Assembly: GCA_028571685.1 (NCBI GenBank) | Contig: CM053143.1 | Location: forward strand, 2,051,501 to 2,115,500 | DNA length: 64,000 nucleotides | From: Heterohyrax brucei | Taxonomy: Eukaryota; Chordata; Mammalia; Hyracoidea; Procaviidae | Reading direction: 5' to 3' | Shown here: positions 10,870 to 24,210 of the stretch, piece by piece | Position numbering within the stretch: position 1 is the stretch's first letter | How the letters are laid out: every line of letters starts with the position of its first letter | Made by a program: the position numbers and the translations under genes | Notes under the pieces: generated by a model | What the model saw: the letters and a program-made list of their open reading frames with translations, nothing else | Told to the model about the DNA's origin: nothing | The model's database searches: none

Positions 10870-13208
10870 GGAGATATAACATGAGTGAAAAATAAAATTT
10901 TGATGTGTGGAAAAATAAAAAAGGGAGAACCAGCCTCTAATGGAAAGGAATGAAGCTCTAGATAAATAAAACATTACTGAAAAAGATCAAAGTGGGAGGC
11001 CACACACTACCTGACTTTAGAAACTTTTATGCTGCCATGGTAGTCAAAACAGCCTGTTACTAGCGCTAAAACAGATGTATAAGCCATTGGAATAGAATTG
11101 AAAATCCAGACATAAAAGTATCCACCTGTGAGCAGCTGACACTTGGCGAAGGCCCAAAGTCTGTTAATTGGGGAAAAGACAGGCTTCATAACAAATGGTG
11201 TTGGCGTGACTGCATATCCATCTGCAAAAAAGTGAAACAAGACTCATATCTCTCACCATGCATGAAATCTAACTTAAAATGGATCAAAGACCTAAATAAG
11301 AAATCTGAAATGATAAAGATCATAAAAATAAAGATAGAAACAATGCTGGTAACCCTAATATATGGCATGAACAAAACACAAAACATTACTATCAATGTAC
11401 AAACACAAGAAGAGAAAACTGGAAACTCCAAAAACATAAAACACTTATACTCATCAAAAGTGTTCACTAAAAGAGTAAAAAGACTATTTACAGGCTCAGG
11501 GAAAATTTTGGATATGGCAAAACTGATCAGCACCTAATTTCCAAAATCTGTAAGCTCTTGAGAAATCTTAAATAAAGACATATAACTCAGTTGGAAAAAT
11601 GGTCAAAGAATATGAAGAGGCACTGTCCCAAAGAAGAGAGTCAGACACATAACAGATACACCAGGGAATGTTCTCAATCATTAGATACCAGAGAAATCCA
11701 AATCCAAACTGAAATGAGATACCATCTCACCACAACAAGGCTGGTGTTTATTCAAAACCCACAAAATAATAAATGTTAGAGAGGCTGTGGAGAAACTAGA
11801 ACACTTATACACTGTTTGTGGGAATGTACTTTTGGTGCAAGTATAAAATGGTACAACTGCTTTGGATATCAATTTGGCACTATCCTAAAAAGTTAGAAAT
11901 AGAAATGCCATAGGTTCCTGCAATCCCACTTCTTGGAATATGTCCTGGAGAGGTAAAGGCTGTTACATAAATAGATACCTGCATGCCAATGTTTCTTGCA
12001 ACAGTGTTCACAGTAGCAAAAAGATGGAACCAACATAGCTGCCCATCAGCAGATGAATGGATAAACAAACTGTGGTATAGTCACATAATGGAAAACATTG
12101 CAGTGATAAAAACAATGATGAATTTGAGAAACATAACGTAGAGGAATCTGGAAGATATGCTAAGTGAAGAAATTAGTCAGTTGCCAACTTACTAATATTG
12201 TATGAGCCCACTGTTATAAGGACTCAAGAATAGCTTTTAACACAGAAGAAAATAGTCTTTGATGGTTACAAAAGTGGAAAGAGGGATATTTCTTAATTAG
12301 ACAGTAGACAAGAATTAAGTTAGGTGAAGGAAGGGACAATACACAGTAGAGGAGAAGTGGAGACACCTAGAATAAACCAAAAACTGAGAAGTCTCTTAAA
12401 TATACACAAACACTTGGAAGAATAAAGTAGCAGGGACAGGGGTCCAGGGATTCTATTTTCAGTGGACATCTGGGTCAATTAGCATAACAGTTTTTTAAGC
12501 AAATGTTCTGTATGCCACTTTGCTGGGTGACATCTGGATCTTAAAGGTTAGTAAGCAGCCACATAAGGTACATCAATTGGTCTCAATTCACATGAGCACA
12601 GGAGAATGCAGTATATGGAAGACATAAGGAAAATATGAGCCCAAGAGACAAAAAGGGATATATAATCCAGAGACTACATCAGTATAAGAACAGAGGAACT
12701 AGATGGCACCTGGCAACCTCCAATAAGTGAACTGAAAAGAAACACAACAAAAAGTCCCTGAGGAAGCAGGAGAAAAATGCAATGAAGAAGTCAAACCCTA
12801 TTAAAAACACCAGACTTCATGGTCTAACAGACTGGAGTGTCGCTGGAAGACAGGCCTCCTAGACTCTCAGCCCAGAACTGAAACCATTTCTGATGCCAAC
12901 TCTTCAGACAGAAATTGGACTGGACCATAAGATATAAAATGATACTGGTAAAGAGTCTACTTCTTGGCTTACGTAGACACGAGGTTAACTGGGCAGCTCT
13001 GTCCAGAGGCTAGATGAGAGGGCATAAAAGGGACAGAAGCTAGTTGAATGGAAATGGAAAATACAGGATGGAGGGGAGGCATATGTTATTACAGTGTGGG
13101 AAGAGCTGTTAGAGTTACATACCAATGTGTGTGTAAGGTGTTGTGAGCAAATGGAGTTGGATTGTAAACTTTCATTTAAAGCCCAATAAAATGTTTAAAA
13201 AAAGAAAA
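10870..13208 (+). mobile_element. 5'-truncated L1 nested in RTE copy A
   Basis: It contains the last part of L1 ORF2 (about 10880-12170) and a long 3' UTR ending with AATAAA at 13185-13190 and an A-rich tail. RTE sequence resumes just after. A possible AAAAAGA direct repeat occurs at both edges (near 10861 and 13199) but is too A-rich to be decisive. It is younger than the RTE copy it interrupts. Confidence 0.85.
10880..12170 (+). pseudogene. L1 ORF2 C-terminal remnant
   Basis: Matches to the ORF2 C-terminal region include an open piece at 11232-11537 (KQDSYLSPCMKSNLKWIKDL) and another at 11591-11779 (the region ending in MRYHLTTTRL). No RT catalytic box is present because of the 5' truncation. 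Frames change between the pieces. Confidence 0.8.
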
Positions 13209-14640
13209 ACCAGAGAGAAAGGAAAGACCTAAATGGATGTCAGGAGAAACTCTGAAATTTGTGCTGGAACACTGAGCAGCTAAAGCAAAAGGAAAAAATG
13301 ATGAAGTAAAAGAGCTAAACAAAAGGTTTCAAAGGTTGTCTCTAAAAGTATTATGATGACATATGCAAAGACCTGGAGATAGAAAATTAAAAGAGAAGAA
13401 CACGTTCAGCATTTCTCAACCTGAAAGAGCTGATCGAAGTTTCAAGCCTCAAGTTACAATACTGAAAGATTCTACAGGGAAAATATTAAGTATTAGAATG
13501 CATGGGAAGCATTAGAAGAAGATGAAAAGGATACACAGAGTCGCTATACCAAAAAGAATTGGTCAAAGTTCAACCATTTCATGAGGTAATATGAGACCAG
13601 GAACCGCTAGTACTGAAGGAAGAATTCTAAGCTACACCTAAGCCATTAGTGAAAAATGAGCCTATGGGAATTGGCAAAAATGCAATTGAGGTTTTTCAAG
13701 AAATGGATACAGTACTAGAAGTACTATTTACCTATGCCCAAAACTTTAGAAGACAGCTACCTAGCCAACTGTTTGGAAGAGTTCCTTATTTATGTCCATT
13801 CCAAAGAAAGGTGATCCAACCAAACTCAGAAATTATCAAAAAGCATCATTAATATGACACACAAATAAAATTTTGCTGAAAATCATTCAAAAGCAGCTGC
13901 AGCAGTACATGAACTGAGAACTGCCAGAAATTCAATTGAATTTAGACGTGAAGACATTGAAAGAGGAACATCACTGCTGATGTCAATGAATCCTGGCTGA
14001 AAGCAAAGAACACCAAAAAGATGTTTGCCTGTGTTTTACTGACAGTGAAAAGCTGTTCAACTGTGTGGAGCTGTGAAGAACAGAAATTCTGGAATACTTA
14101 TTTATACTCGTGAGGAGTTAGTACATGGATTAAGAGGAAGTCAAAACGAAACAAGTGTATACTGCATAGATTAAAGCCAGAAAAGATGTGTGTCAGGTTT
14201 ATGTCCTCTCAACATTCCTGTTCAGTATGCATGCTGAGCAAATAATCTGAGAAGCTGGACTATAGGAAGTCGAGTGGGGCATCAAGACTAGAGGAAGACT
14301 CTTTAACACCCATACAGATGACACAGCCTTGCTTGCTGAAACTGAAAAGAGCTTGAAGTATTTACTATAAAAATCAAAGACCACGGCCTTCAGTGTGGAT
14401 TACACCTCACCACAAGGAGAACAAAAGTCCTTACGACTGGACCAATACACAATATCACGATAAAGGGAGAAAAGACTGCAGTTGTCAAGGATTTCATTTT
14501 ACCTGGATCCACAGTCAGTACCCATGTAAGCAGTAGTCCAGAAATCAAAAGAAGCATTGTACTGGGAAAATCAGATGCAAAAGATGTCTTTAACATGTTG
14601 GATACTAAAATGTGCCTGACCCAGTCCATGATGTTTCAGT
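13208..14640 (+). pseudogene. RTE reverse transcriptase remnant (copy A)
   Basis: Degenerate RT colinear with copy B at 28370-29600. A region near 13900-14060 corresponds to the copy B stretch holding the conserved RTE segment that ends in a Phe-Asp motif. The open piece at 13649-13852 (67 codons) is the N-terminal side. Stops and frameshifts are frequent. Confidence 0.65.
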
Positions 14641-15007
14641 CACCTCATATGGGTGAGAAAGCTGGACAATGGGTGAGGAAGATAGAAGAACTGACTCCTT
14701 TGAATTGTGGTGTCGATGAAAAATAAACCATACAGCTTGGATTACCAAAAGAAAAAGCAAACGTTGTCTGGGAAGAAGTACAACCAGAACTAAAGTGCCA
14801 GCAAAAAGAAGATCTTCATCAAAATGGATTGACATAGTGGCTGCAACAACTGGCTCCAGCGTAGCAACAACAGTGAGAACGGTACGTAACTGGGCAGTAA
14901 TTTGGTCTGCTGTGTGTAGGGTCACTGTGAGTCAGAACCAGGTCGAGGGTACCTAACAACAGTAACAACAAATAAAACTTTTAAAGATAGATTTCTACTG
15001 TGCAGAA

Positions 15008-15250
15008 CTATAAATAAACAAAGCAGTTGCTGCTGAGTTGATTTTGACTCATGGTGCCCCATGAATTTGTATGTTTCAGAGCAAACCTACATTCCATAAG
15101 CTTCTCAATGGATGTGATCTTTCAGAATTAGATGGCCAGGGCTTTTTCCCAAGATATCTTTGGTTAGATTTCTACCAGCAACCTTTTGGATAGTAGCCCA
15201 GGCCTTAGCCTTTTGAGCATCCAAGTGTTCGGACCAGAACCAGAGGTGTA
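15008..15250 (-). repeat. Old AfroSINE-like element
   Basis: The sequence carries the inverted tail box (GAGTTGATTTTGACTCATGG) followed by diverged SINE body sequence, then the head near 15240. It is more diverged than the other SINEs and longer, resembling the SINE form with extra bases in the middle also seen at 37228-37392. Confidence 0.6.
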
Positions 15251-15254
15251 GCTT

Positions 15255-16625
15255 TTATACTCTGTCATCAATTTTTTTTTCATTTTTGTTTGTTTTAATT
15301 TTACTTCAGATGAAGTTTTACAGAACAAACTAGCTTCTCATTAAAACAGTACACATATTGCTTTATGGCATCAGTTATCAACCAAATGACATGCTAACTT
15401 TCTCCCCTTCTTGACTCCATGATTCTTATTACCAACTTCTCTGTTCACTCCTGCCTTCTAGTCCTTGTCACTGGGCTGGTGGGCCCCTTTAGTATCGCTT
15501 TGTTTTATGGGCCTGTCTAATCTTTACTGAAGGAGGAACTTCAAGAGTGACTTCGTTACTGATCAAAAAGGGTATCCAGGGGCCACACTCTCAGGATTTC
15601 TCCAGTCTCTGTCAGTCCAGTAAATCTGGTCTTTTTCTGCAATTGATAGTCCAAAGGTCTCGGAGTTCACCTGGAAGCGTAGCCCCTAGACCTGATGCTG
15701 GCCCTGATCGTACATGATTATTGAGGTCAATTCTTCAGATATGAGTAGACTGGACTTGGGGCCACAGAGGGACCATATTGTGTGTGCACTTTATTGTTCT
15801 GTGCATCTGTAGGATGCCGTCCTACTGGCCTCTTACTAGAGGGGAGTGGAAAGGGTAGAGAGGAGAGGACAGGAGATTGTTCAGAGGTTAAGACATGTAT
15901 GAAAAGAAAAGGAGGAGTGTGCTGTCACTGGGCAAGGAATGCAGAGGGAACTGCAGATAAGTGGGCATGCAAATTTGAATTATATTGTAAACTTTCAATC
16001 ACAAAAAAAATGGTCTTTTTTCTGTTAGAATTGTGTGCCACATTTTTCTCCAGCTCTGTCCAGGACTCTCTATTGTGTTTCCTGTCAAGACAGTCTGTGG
16101 TGGTAACTGTGCACCATCTATCTGTACTGGACTCAATCTGGAGGAGGCTGTGGTAGACATGGTCCATTAATCCTTTGGAGTAATCTTTTCCTTGTGTCTT
16201 TAGTTTTCTTCGTTGTCCTTTGTTCCTGAAAGGGTGAGATCAGTGGAGTATCTTTGATGGTCTCTCACAGGCTTTTAAGATCCCAGACACGACTCACCAA
16301 AATAAAATGCAGAACATTTTCTTTGTGAACTATATTATGCCAGTTGATCTAGATGTTGCCCTAGACCATGGTCCCCGCAGCCTTCAGCCCAGCAATTCTG
16401 TCTGTCACAATGTGAGTGAATCTGGAGGGCATTACACAGAGTGAAATAAGCCAATCACAAAAGTAGGACACTACTAAAGAAACTCATGAAAAAGTTTATA
16501 CACAGAAGTAAACAATCTTCAGTAGTTACAAAGGACGGGTAAGGATATAAAAACACTAAATAGACAATAGACAAGCAGTAACTTTGGTGAAAGGTTAGAC
16601 AGTATACAATACTGAGGAAGCCGCC
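15255..16625 (-). mobile_element. Older-family L1 3' fragment with 5' inversion, holding a nested L1
   Basis: From 15255 to about 16405 the minus-strand sequence matches the 3' UTR of the older L1 at 56280-57100. From about 16405 to 16625 the L1 sequence switches to the plus orientation (TGAATCTGGAGGGCATTACA, then 3' UTR-like sequence). A 3' part in one orientation joined to an inverted more-5' part is the classic result of twin priming. L1 15640-16011 is inserted in it. Confidence 0.7.
15640..16011 (+). mobile_element. Short 5'-truncated L1 (3' UTR only)
   Basis: About 372 bp of L1 3' UTR matches 1980-2328 and 54640-55003 and ends in an A-rich tail. It is flanked by GGTCTTTTTCTG (15628-15639) and GGTCTTTTTTCTG (16012-16024), a target duplication with one extra T. 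It is inserted in the opposite orientation inside the older L1. Confidence 0.88.
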
Positions 16626-17130
16626 ACAACCAATTAATCAAAAATTTTGTTTCCTGTTGGTTATCAAAGCACATCTAGGAGAAAAATTAAAGTCTGAGAA
16701 GATCAGCATTTTTCTTAGAATCTGTAAAAATGAAAAAAAAATTCTCCATTCTAAGCCCTGGGAATATTTTAATTTAAAGCTATATTTTAGTTTAATCAGA
16801 TGTTTGTCTAAATGTTTCACTTTTAGCACTCTTTCAGTTATAGAAGTCATACTGTAATGCCTAAAATGCTTTTAAAAACAATAATATATTAATCTTTAAT
16901 GCTAGTCTTTTTAAAAATCAAGATAATTTTCTCAAGTAAAAACTTGAATACAGAGAATTTATTATACTTATGCAAAAATAGTGATCATTTAATGTATAGA
17001 AATTTAAAAAATAGTTCGCAATCTTGAAAATATGTATTTCTTCTGCTCTTCATTCATTTACTTCATTCTTGAACAAACATATGCTGAGCTATTTTAAATA
17101 TACTTGGAATTTTGCCAGTGGTTAGTACTA
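16626..17130. other. AT-rich unique sequence
   Basis: I see no recognisable repeat, conserved reading frame or RNA gene. Both strands have overlapping short open stretches near 16640-16860, which is expected by chance in AT-rich DNA. Confidence 0.5.
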
Positions 17131-17730
17131 GAATTAATGGAGAAAAGATTAAAGTTGTCAAGGATTTCATTTTACTTGGATCTGCAATCAACACACATGG
17201 GAAGTAACAGTCAAGAAATCAAGTGATGAACTGTATTGAGCAAATCTGCAAAAGACCTCTTCAGAGTGTTAAAAACCAAAGATGTCACTCTCAAGACCGA
17301 GGTGTTCCTTACCCAAGCCATGGTACTCTAAATTGCCTCATATGCGAGTGAAAACTGAACAATGAACAGAGAAGACTAAAGAAGAATTTGTACCTTTGAA
17401 TTATGGTGTTGGTGAAGCATATTGGATGTATCATTGGCTTTCAGAAGAACACAAATCTGTTTTGGAAGACGTACAGCCAAGATATTCCTAAAAGGCAAGC
17501 ATGGCAATACTTTATGTCACAGACTCGAGACATAGTATCAGAAGAAATCAGTTCCTGCAGAAGTATGTCTCAATAAGATGTACTTGCACAGTGGCTTCAG
17601 CAACGGGTTCAAACAACAATTGTGAGGATGGCATAGGTCTGTGCAGTGTTTTAGTCAGTTTACATAGGGTTGCTATGAGTCACAAGTGACTCAGTGGCAC
17701 CTAATAGCACTACGACCACAAAGAAGAGGC
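17130..17730 (+). mobile_element. RTE LINE 3' fragment (copy C)
   Basis: About 600 bp is colinear with the last part of RTE copies A and B (GTTGTCAAGGATTTCATTTT, shared with 14484 and 29478). It ends with the SINE-like tail (GGTTGCTATGAGTCACAAG, then an ACGACCACAA-type tail). It is 5' truncated and codes for no intact product. Confidence 0.8.
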
Positions 17731-17981
17731 AGCCTTAGCCTCAAAATCCTTGCGATTTACTATTTGTATATTTGGTATGTGAATAAAGGTAAAAAAGTAA
17801 ATTAACAGGTAAATGTTAAATTATTTCTCTAAATCTATACATGGTAAACATATTTGCCATTTTACTTGTGCCAACAACAAAAATATACCGTAAAATGAAG
17901 GAGAAAGAACAGAAATGATGTAAAAATTCCTAGAAAATGTGATGTCTGAGTTGGAATTAATGACTGTGAGACGGTATAAAA

Positions 17982-18122
17982 ACAACAACAACAAAACATT
18001 ACTTTCAATTCTAACTCATATAGGACAGAGTAGAACTACTCTATAGAATTTCCACAGAGTGCCTAGTGGATTTGAACTGCCAAACGTTTGATTAGCAACT
18101 TAACCACACCGTCAAGTTTTCC
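17982..18122 (-). repeat. AfroSINE fragment
   Basis: The minus-strand SINE body is clear from GGACAGAGTAGAACTACTC through AGTGGATTTGAACTGCC to the head near 18110. An ACAACAACAAC run at the left marks the tail side. The tail hairpin is mostly lost. Confidence 0.75.
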
Positions 18123-19430
18123 TGAGATGGCGTACTGCCAAACAAATGGAATGTTTGTGCTTAGGGAGATTGAATGTGACATTGATTCCTAGCTGAGTAT
18201 TGTTGCTGAAATAGATTACGGGAGGAACAACATTTTTCAAGGACATTGTTGAGAGAAGGATTTGGATCATCAAGAAACAGATCTAGGTGGTGTAGAAAAC
18301 GAAGATGGGCAGTGATGAGCGGCAGAAGGCTGGTAGATTTAGAGAAATTTAAGGTTATATTGGGGGAAAATGGCTTGTGGAATAGGTAATGAGAATGCTA
18401 GAAACATAAGTGAATATATTTTGAGAGAGGCATATTTGAATTTTAGATGCTCATAAATGGGGTGGTTTCTGGTGATTACAAGTCCAAGATAAAGACACAG
18501 ACAGGTATGCTACTGAAGTGGATTAGATACAAAATAATTGGAATTATAATGAACAGCCGTTGTGGTAGGTGTGAATCCCAGGTGGACTTTGAAGTAATCC
18601 AATATGAGGATAGAACTTGCATAGAAGAAAAGATTGAAATTAAGGCTATTATTCACCCTTACAAAAAATTATAAATATCTCTACTGCCTTTGAAACAGGC
18701 CTTGTTGCTTTCACTTATTTTAAACTAGCTTCTGCCAAACATGTTTCACGAGACTAGTTATAGCCTCCTTTCTGTTGCTTTTCTTGCTTCCTGCAATATT
18801 AGCTTCCATGTAGAGATCTATTTGATGGATTTAAAATAAGTAATTTTGGTGATTAGCAACAGATGTTGCAAAATAGAATGTTATAGAATAAATAGTAAAA
18901 TAGGGACAAGTTGATTAAACCTTAGAAAAAATTTAAGTGTTGATATTTTGTTTGACAATGTTGAGAAGATAGGATGTTGCATAAACTATTTTTTAGAAAT
19001 ATTAATACATAGAGCTTATATAATTAACCTTATTTAGTAGTTGCTATACACCAAAAGTGAGACAGAAAATGCAGTGTAACTGACTCTCAAAATATGCATT
19101 AATAAGTAATAATTTCCTTCCTTTAATCAATTGTGTTTTGAAATAGAAAGTTAGCAAGAAGTAGAGTAGAGTACAAATAACATTTTGTTTTCCTGAATCA
19201 TTTGTGATGTTGAATTGATGCCTAATTACTTCTGAATACTTTAGTAGGTATTTCTCACAAACAATGGCTATCTCCTATAAAACCACAATACAGTCATCAA
19301 AATAACATGTTATGTTACTACCATCTATTCCTCAGACCCATTGAAGTTTCACCAGTTTTCCCTAAAATGTCTGTTGTAGCAGTAAGATTCAGTTCAGTGT
19401 CAGGAGCTATGTTTGATTTTATTATCATTC
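18123..19430. other. Unique sequence, no feature recognised
   Basis: About 1.3 kb of AT-rich DNA without a recognised repeat. A 75-codon open stretch at 18447-18674 (+) has no recognisable domain and no neighbouring gene structure, so I do not call it a gene. Confidence 0.5.
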
Positions 19431-20404
19431 TTATGATGATGATTAAGTGACAGTGTACAATCCACTTTAATTTTGCATGCCCACCTCTCTGTAACTCTAT
19501 TTGCTCTCCTCATCCTGTGACTGCACGTTGCTCCTTTTCACTCTTTACTTCTAGTGTCCACTTAAAGAACACCTGTCACCTCCTCTCCACCCTCTCCCCT
19601 CCCCTCTAGAAAGAAACAGCAGGACAGCCTCCCATATATGTATAATACCATAAAATGCACACACTGCATGCTCACTCTGTGCCCCTGGGGCCAGTCCTTT
19701 CTTTGTCTGAAGTGTTAACCTCAGTCTGGGACAGCAGCAAGTCTAGGGGCCATGTCCCCAGGGGAACCTCCCGGCTACTGGACCATCAGTTTTGGTCTTT
19801 TAATTCATGCTTCATCAAGAACTCTACTTGGTGTTACCTGACATGGCTGGCTTTGGTGGAGGTTGGACATCATCTGGTTCTTCTCATTTGGTGCTGATAT
19901 GGTCTCCCAGTCATATGGGTCTTTCTGTCTGTCGGACTCATTTTTCCTTGTGTTTTTTATATTCTCAATCATCATCTGTTCCAGGGGGTTGGGACCAATT
20001 GATATTCCTCAGATGGCAGCTTGCTTGTTTTTAAGACCCTAGATGCCATTCACTAATATGGGGTGAAGAAGGCTCTATTAGCAAAAGACTACTTATGCCA
20101 GTTAACCTTGATGTCCTCCAAAAATATGGTTTCCGGACCCCGTCACTGCTACTCTGTCCTTTGAAATGTTGGGTTAAATTTAGAAAAACCTTTTAACTTC
20201 CAGTGTAGTACAGTTATGTTAACCTAGCTTCTACGTGTGCTGTCACACCCTTCACCTGACTGAATTCCTATCAACTGTCTACAATATGAAGAACCCTCTC
20301 TATCCCTCCTCAGCTTTGTAGCCATCAAAGAGTCTTTGCTTCTGTGCAAAAGACCTTTTTTAAGTCGTTATAATACTGGACTCATACAATACTTATCCTT
20401 TTAC

Positions 20405-23400
20405 AGCTGACTAATTTCACTTAGCTTAATGGCTTCTAATTGATACCAGGTTATGAGATGTTTCATAAACTGATCATTGTTCTTTATCAATGCCTAGTGC
20501 TCCACTATGTAAATGTACCAAAGTATTTTTATCCATTCATCTGTTGATGGGCACCTAGGTTGATTCCATCTCTTTGCTATTGTAGAGAGCGCTGCAATAA
20601 ACATTTGCCTGCTTGTATCTGATTGTGTGACTACCTTTATTTCTGTAGGATATATTCCAAGTAGTGGGACTCCTGGATCATATGGTATTTCTATTTCTAA
20701 CTTTTTAAGAAAGTGTCAAATTGTTTTCCAAAGGGATTGTACCATTTTGCAATCCTACCAGCAGTGTAGGAGAGTACCAATTTTCACAGCCTCTCAAGTA
20801 TTTGTTGTTTTGTGTTTTGGGGATTATTGCCAACCTGGTTGGGGTGAGACAGTATCTCAGTTTTCATTAGGATTTCTCTAATAGCTAGTGATCATGAGCA
20901 TTTTCTCACGTGTCTTTTGGTTGCCTGGATGTCTTCTTTGGTGAAGTATCTGTCCATGTCCTTTGCCCATTGTTTAATTGGGTTATTTGTCTTTTTTTTG
21001 TTGATTATGAAAATTAAATGTTGGTCTGATATATAGTTGCCAAATGTTATTTCCCATTCTGTGGGCAGTATTTTAAATCTCTTAGTAGGCTTTAGATGAG
21101 CATAAGTATTTGATTTTTAGTACTTCCCATTTATCTATTTTCCTTTCTGTTGTTTGTGCACTGTTAGTAAGATTTCATAGTCATCTAATCCATTTATTAG
21201 AACTTCCATTATTGTCCCTATTGTTTCTTCCATATTCTTTACCATTTTAGATTCAATATTTAGGTCTTTGATCAATTTTGAGTTAGTTTTTGTGTAAAGT
21301 GTGAAATATTGGTCTTGTTTCAGTTTTTTTGCAGATGAATATCCAATTTTGCCAACACCATTTGTTTAAAAGAGATTGTTTTTACCCAATTTTCCGTTTG
21401 GGCATTTATCAAATATCAACTGTTCATAAGAGGATGGTGGTATTTCTGGATTCTCTATTCTGTTCCACTGGCCTATATATCTGTTTTTGTACCAGTACCA
21501 GCCTTTTTTGATTACTGTAACAGTGTAACAATTTCTAAGGTTGGGTAGTGTGAGGCCTCCCCCAGTGTTCCTCTTCTTTAGTAGTATTTTACTTATCCAG
21601 GGTTTCTTCCCATACCAAATCTGGTGATTTGTTTCTCCATCTCATGAAAAAAAAAGGCATTGGCATTTATATTAGGATTTCACTGTATATGTAGATTGCA
21701 TTGGATAGAATAGACATTTCTACAATGTTAAGTCTTTCTATGCATGAGCAAGGTAGGTTTCTCTACTTGTCTACGTCTCTTTCAGTTTCTTACAGTAGAG
21801 TCTTGTAATTATCTCTGTATAGGTCTTTTACATCTTTGGTTAGATTTATTCCTAGGTATTTTATCTTCTTGAAAGCTATTGTACGTGGTATTGATTAGGC
21901 AATTTCCTCTTTATGTTATTTTTGATGGTTAAAGGAATCTTACTGATTTACTCATGTTTATCTTATATTTTCAACAGCACTTGGCCATCTTATATTTTGA
22001 TACTTTGCTGAACTCTTCTGTTAGTTCCAGTATTTTATTTATGGATTATTTAGGGTTTTGTGTTTATAGTACCTTATCCTTTACAAATTGAGATACTTTT
22101 ACTTCTTTACCGATGTGGGTGTCTTTTATTTCTTTATACCATCTGATGACTCTGGCCAGAACTTCTAGCACAATGTTGAATAGAAGTAGTGACAGTGGGC
22201 ATCCTTGTCTGCTTCCCATTCTCAAGTAGAGTTCTTTCAGTCTCTCTCCAGTCAGGATAATGTAGGCAGTTGGCTTTGCATAAATGCTCCTTATTGAGGT
22301 GAAAAATTTCCCTTCTGTTCCTATTTTGCTATGAGCTTTTAATATGAGTGGGTATTGGACATTGTCAGTTGCCTTTTCTACGTCAATTTATAAAAACAGG
22401 TGATGCCTATCCTTTGTGTTATTATGTGATTGGTCACATTGTTTTTCTGATGTTGAATCAGTCCTGCTCACTGGTATGAATCCTACCTGATCATCATGAT
22501 TTTTTTTTTTTTTTTTTTGGATATGTTGTTGAATTCTATTGACTAGTCTTCTGTTGAAAACTTTTGCATCTAGATTCATGAGCCATTTGGGTCTGTAATT
22601 TTGTTTTTTTGTGGCTTTTTACCTGATTTTTTTTTTTTTTGTGGGTCTTAACCCTTTGGTATCAGGGTTATGCTGGCTTCATGGAATGAATTTGGGCATA
22701 TTCCGTCTTTTTCTAGTTTGTGAAATATCTTCAGTAGTATTGGAATTAACTCCTCTCTAGAAGTTGGTAGAATTCTATCTGGGCCATGAAATTTTTTGGT
22801 TGGTAATTTTTTGAATACTTTTTCAATCTCTTCTTTTGTGATGGGTTTATTAAGTTGTTCTACTTCTCTGTGATAATACTCGTAGGTGATATGAATCTAA
22901 AAGTTTGTTCCTCTAGGTTTTCAAATCTGTTAGAGCACAGTTTTTCATAGTATTCTGTTGTGATACTTTTAATTTTGGTTGTGTCTGTTGTGACATCTCT
23001 AGTCTCATTTCTTATTCTGATTATTTGTTTCTTGTTTTTCTTTTGTGAGTTTAGCCATTGGTTTGTGAATTTGGTGATCTTTTTTTAAAAAAAAGCTTTT
23101 CATTTTTTTAACTTCTTTTAATTGTTTTTCTATTTTCTAATTTGTTTAGTTCTGCTCTAATTTTTATTATCTTTTTTTCCTAGCACCTGAGGTTTTTTGT
23201 TGTTGTTCTCTTTCTACTTATTTGAGTTGTAGGGTTAATTCTTTGGCTTAGGCCCTTTCTTCATTCTGGATGTGTGCTTTTATAGAGATAAACTGATCTC
23301 TGAGCACTGCTTTTCTTTTGTCCCAGAGAGTCTTGCAGGATGCGTTTTCATTCTCATTGGATTCCATGAATTTTTTTATTGTATCTTTGATTTCTTCTAT

Positions 23401-24210
23401 AAGCCATGAATTTTTGATCAAGATGTTTTTCAGTTTCTGTGAGTTTGAATTTCTACTCCTGTTTTCTCTGCTATTGATTTCAACGTTTTATGGCTTTGTG
23501 GTCTGAGACGTTTTGCAATAGTTTTAATGGTTTAGATTTTCTTGAGATTTGCTTTCGGGCTTAATACATAGTCTATTCTGGAGAATGTTCCATGTGCACT
23601 GGAAAAGAAGGTGCACTTGTTTGTTTGGGGGTAAAAGTTCTGTATGTGTTTATGAGGTTGAGTTGGTTGATTGTCGCAATTAGATCTTCTCTGTCTTTAT
23701 TGATCTTTTTCCTGGACAATCTGTCCCTTACTAAACATGGATTGTTGATGTCTCCTACTATTATTGTGGCGTGATCTATCTCATTTGTCAAAGTAGTCAG
23801 CATTTGTTCAATGTATTTAGATGCTCTGATATTAGTAGCCTTATTATTTGATATTATTATACTTTCCTCATGTGTTGAACCTTTATGCAATAGTGACCAT
23901 CATTGTCCACAATACTTTACTTTGAAGTCTATTTTATCTGAGATTAATATTGCCACTCCTGCTCTTCTTTGTGTATTGTTAGCTCGGTATATAATGTTCA
24001 ATCCTTTGATTATCAGTTTGTTCATATGTTTGAGTCTAAGGTGTGTTTCTTATAAGCAGCATAATAATGGATCCTGTTTTTTGAACAAGCTGTTACCCTC
24101 TGCTCGACAGCACTTGGCTTTGGCGTTACCCTCTGTCTTTACTGGAGCAGTCAAACCACTTACATTCAGTGTAATTATTGAAAGATATGTATGTATTCAG
24201 TGCTGTTATT
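20405..24210 (-). pseudogene. L1 ORF2 remnant (copy C)
   Basis: Colinear with the ORF2 at 50297-54029. The start codon position at 24208-24210 reads ATA instead of ATG. The endonuclease end is visible in the open piece 23573-23890 (ATIIVGDINN, then LVRDRLSRKKINKDREDL), where the usual GDFN reads GDIN. The RT region lies around 22900-21700. Stops occur about every 50-100 codons. Confidence 0.85.

Larger units (their letters stand above)
10490..14985 (+). mobile_element. RTE-clade LINE (copy A), split by an L1
   Basis: The first part, 10490-10870, translates to the end of an APE-type endonuclease: a Pro-Gly-Ala-Asp-Cys box followed by Ser-Asp-His-Gln near 10630-10665. The second part, 13208-14985, holds RT fragments and a 3' end with the SINE-like tail (GGTCACTGTGAGTCAGAACC, then ACAACAGTAACAACAA). 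L1 10870-13208 separates them at a point where copy B is continuous. The 5' part is missing and the edge lies at the L1 copy B 5' end. Confidence 0.8.

Noticed and set aside
11186..11533. 115-codon minus open frame
   Set aside because: Antisense of the L1 ORF2 C-terminal region; the plus frame is the real remnant.
15782..16156. 124-codon plus frame starting MCTLLFCASVGCRPTG
   Set aside because: The same reading appears at 54770-55093 because both are L1 3' UTRs. It is a repeat-derived frame and continues into unrelated antisense L1 here.
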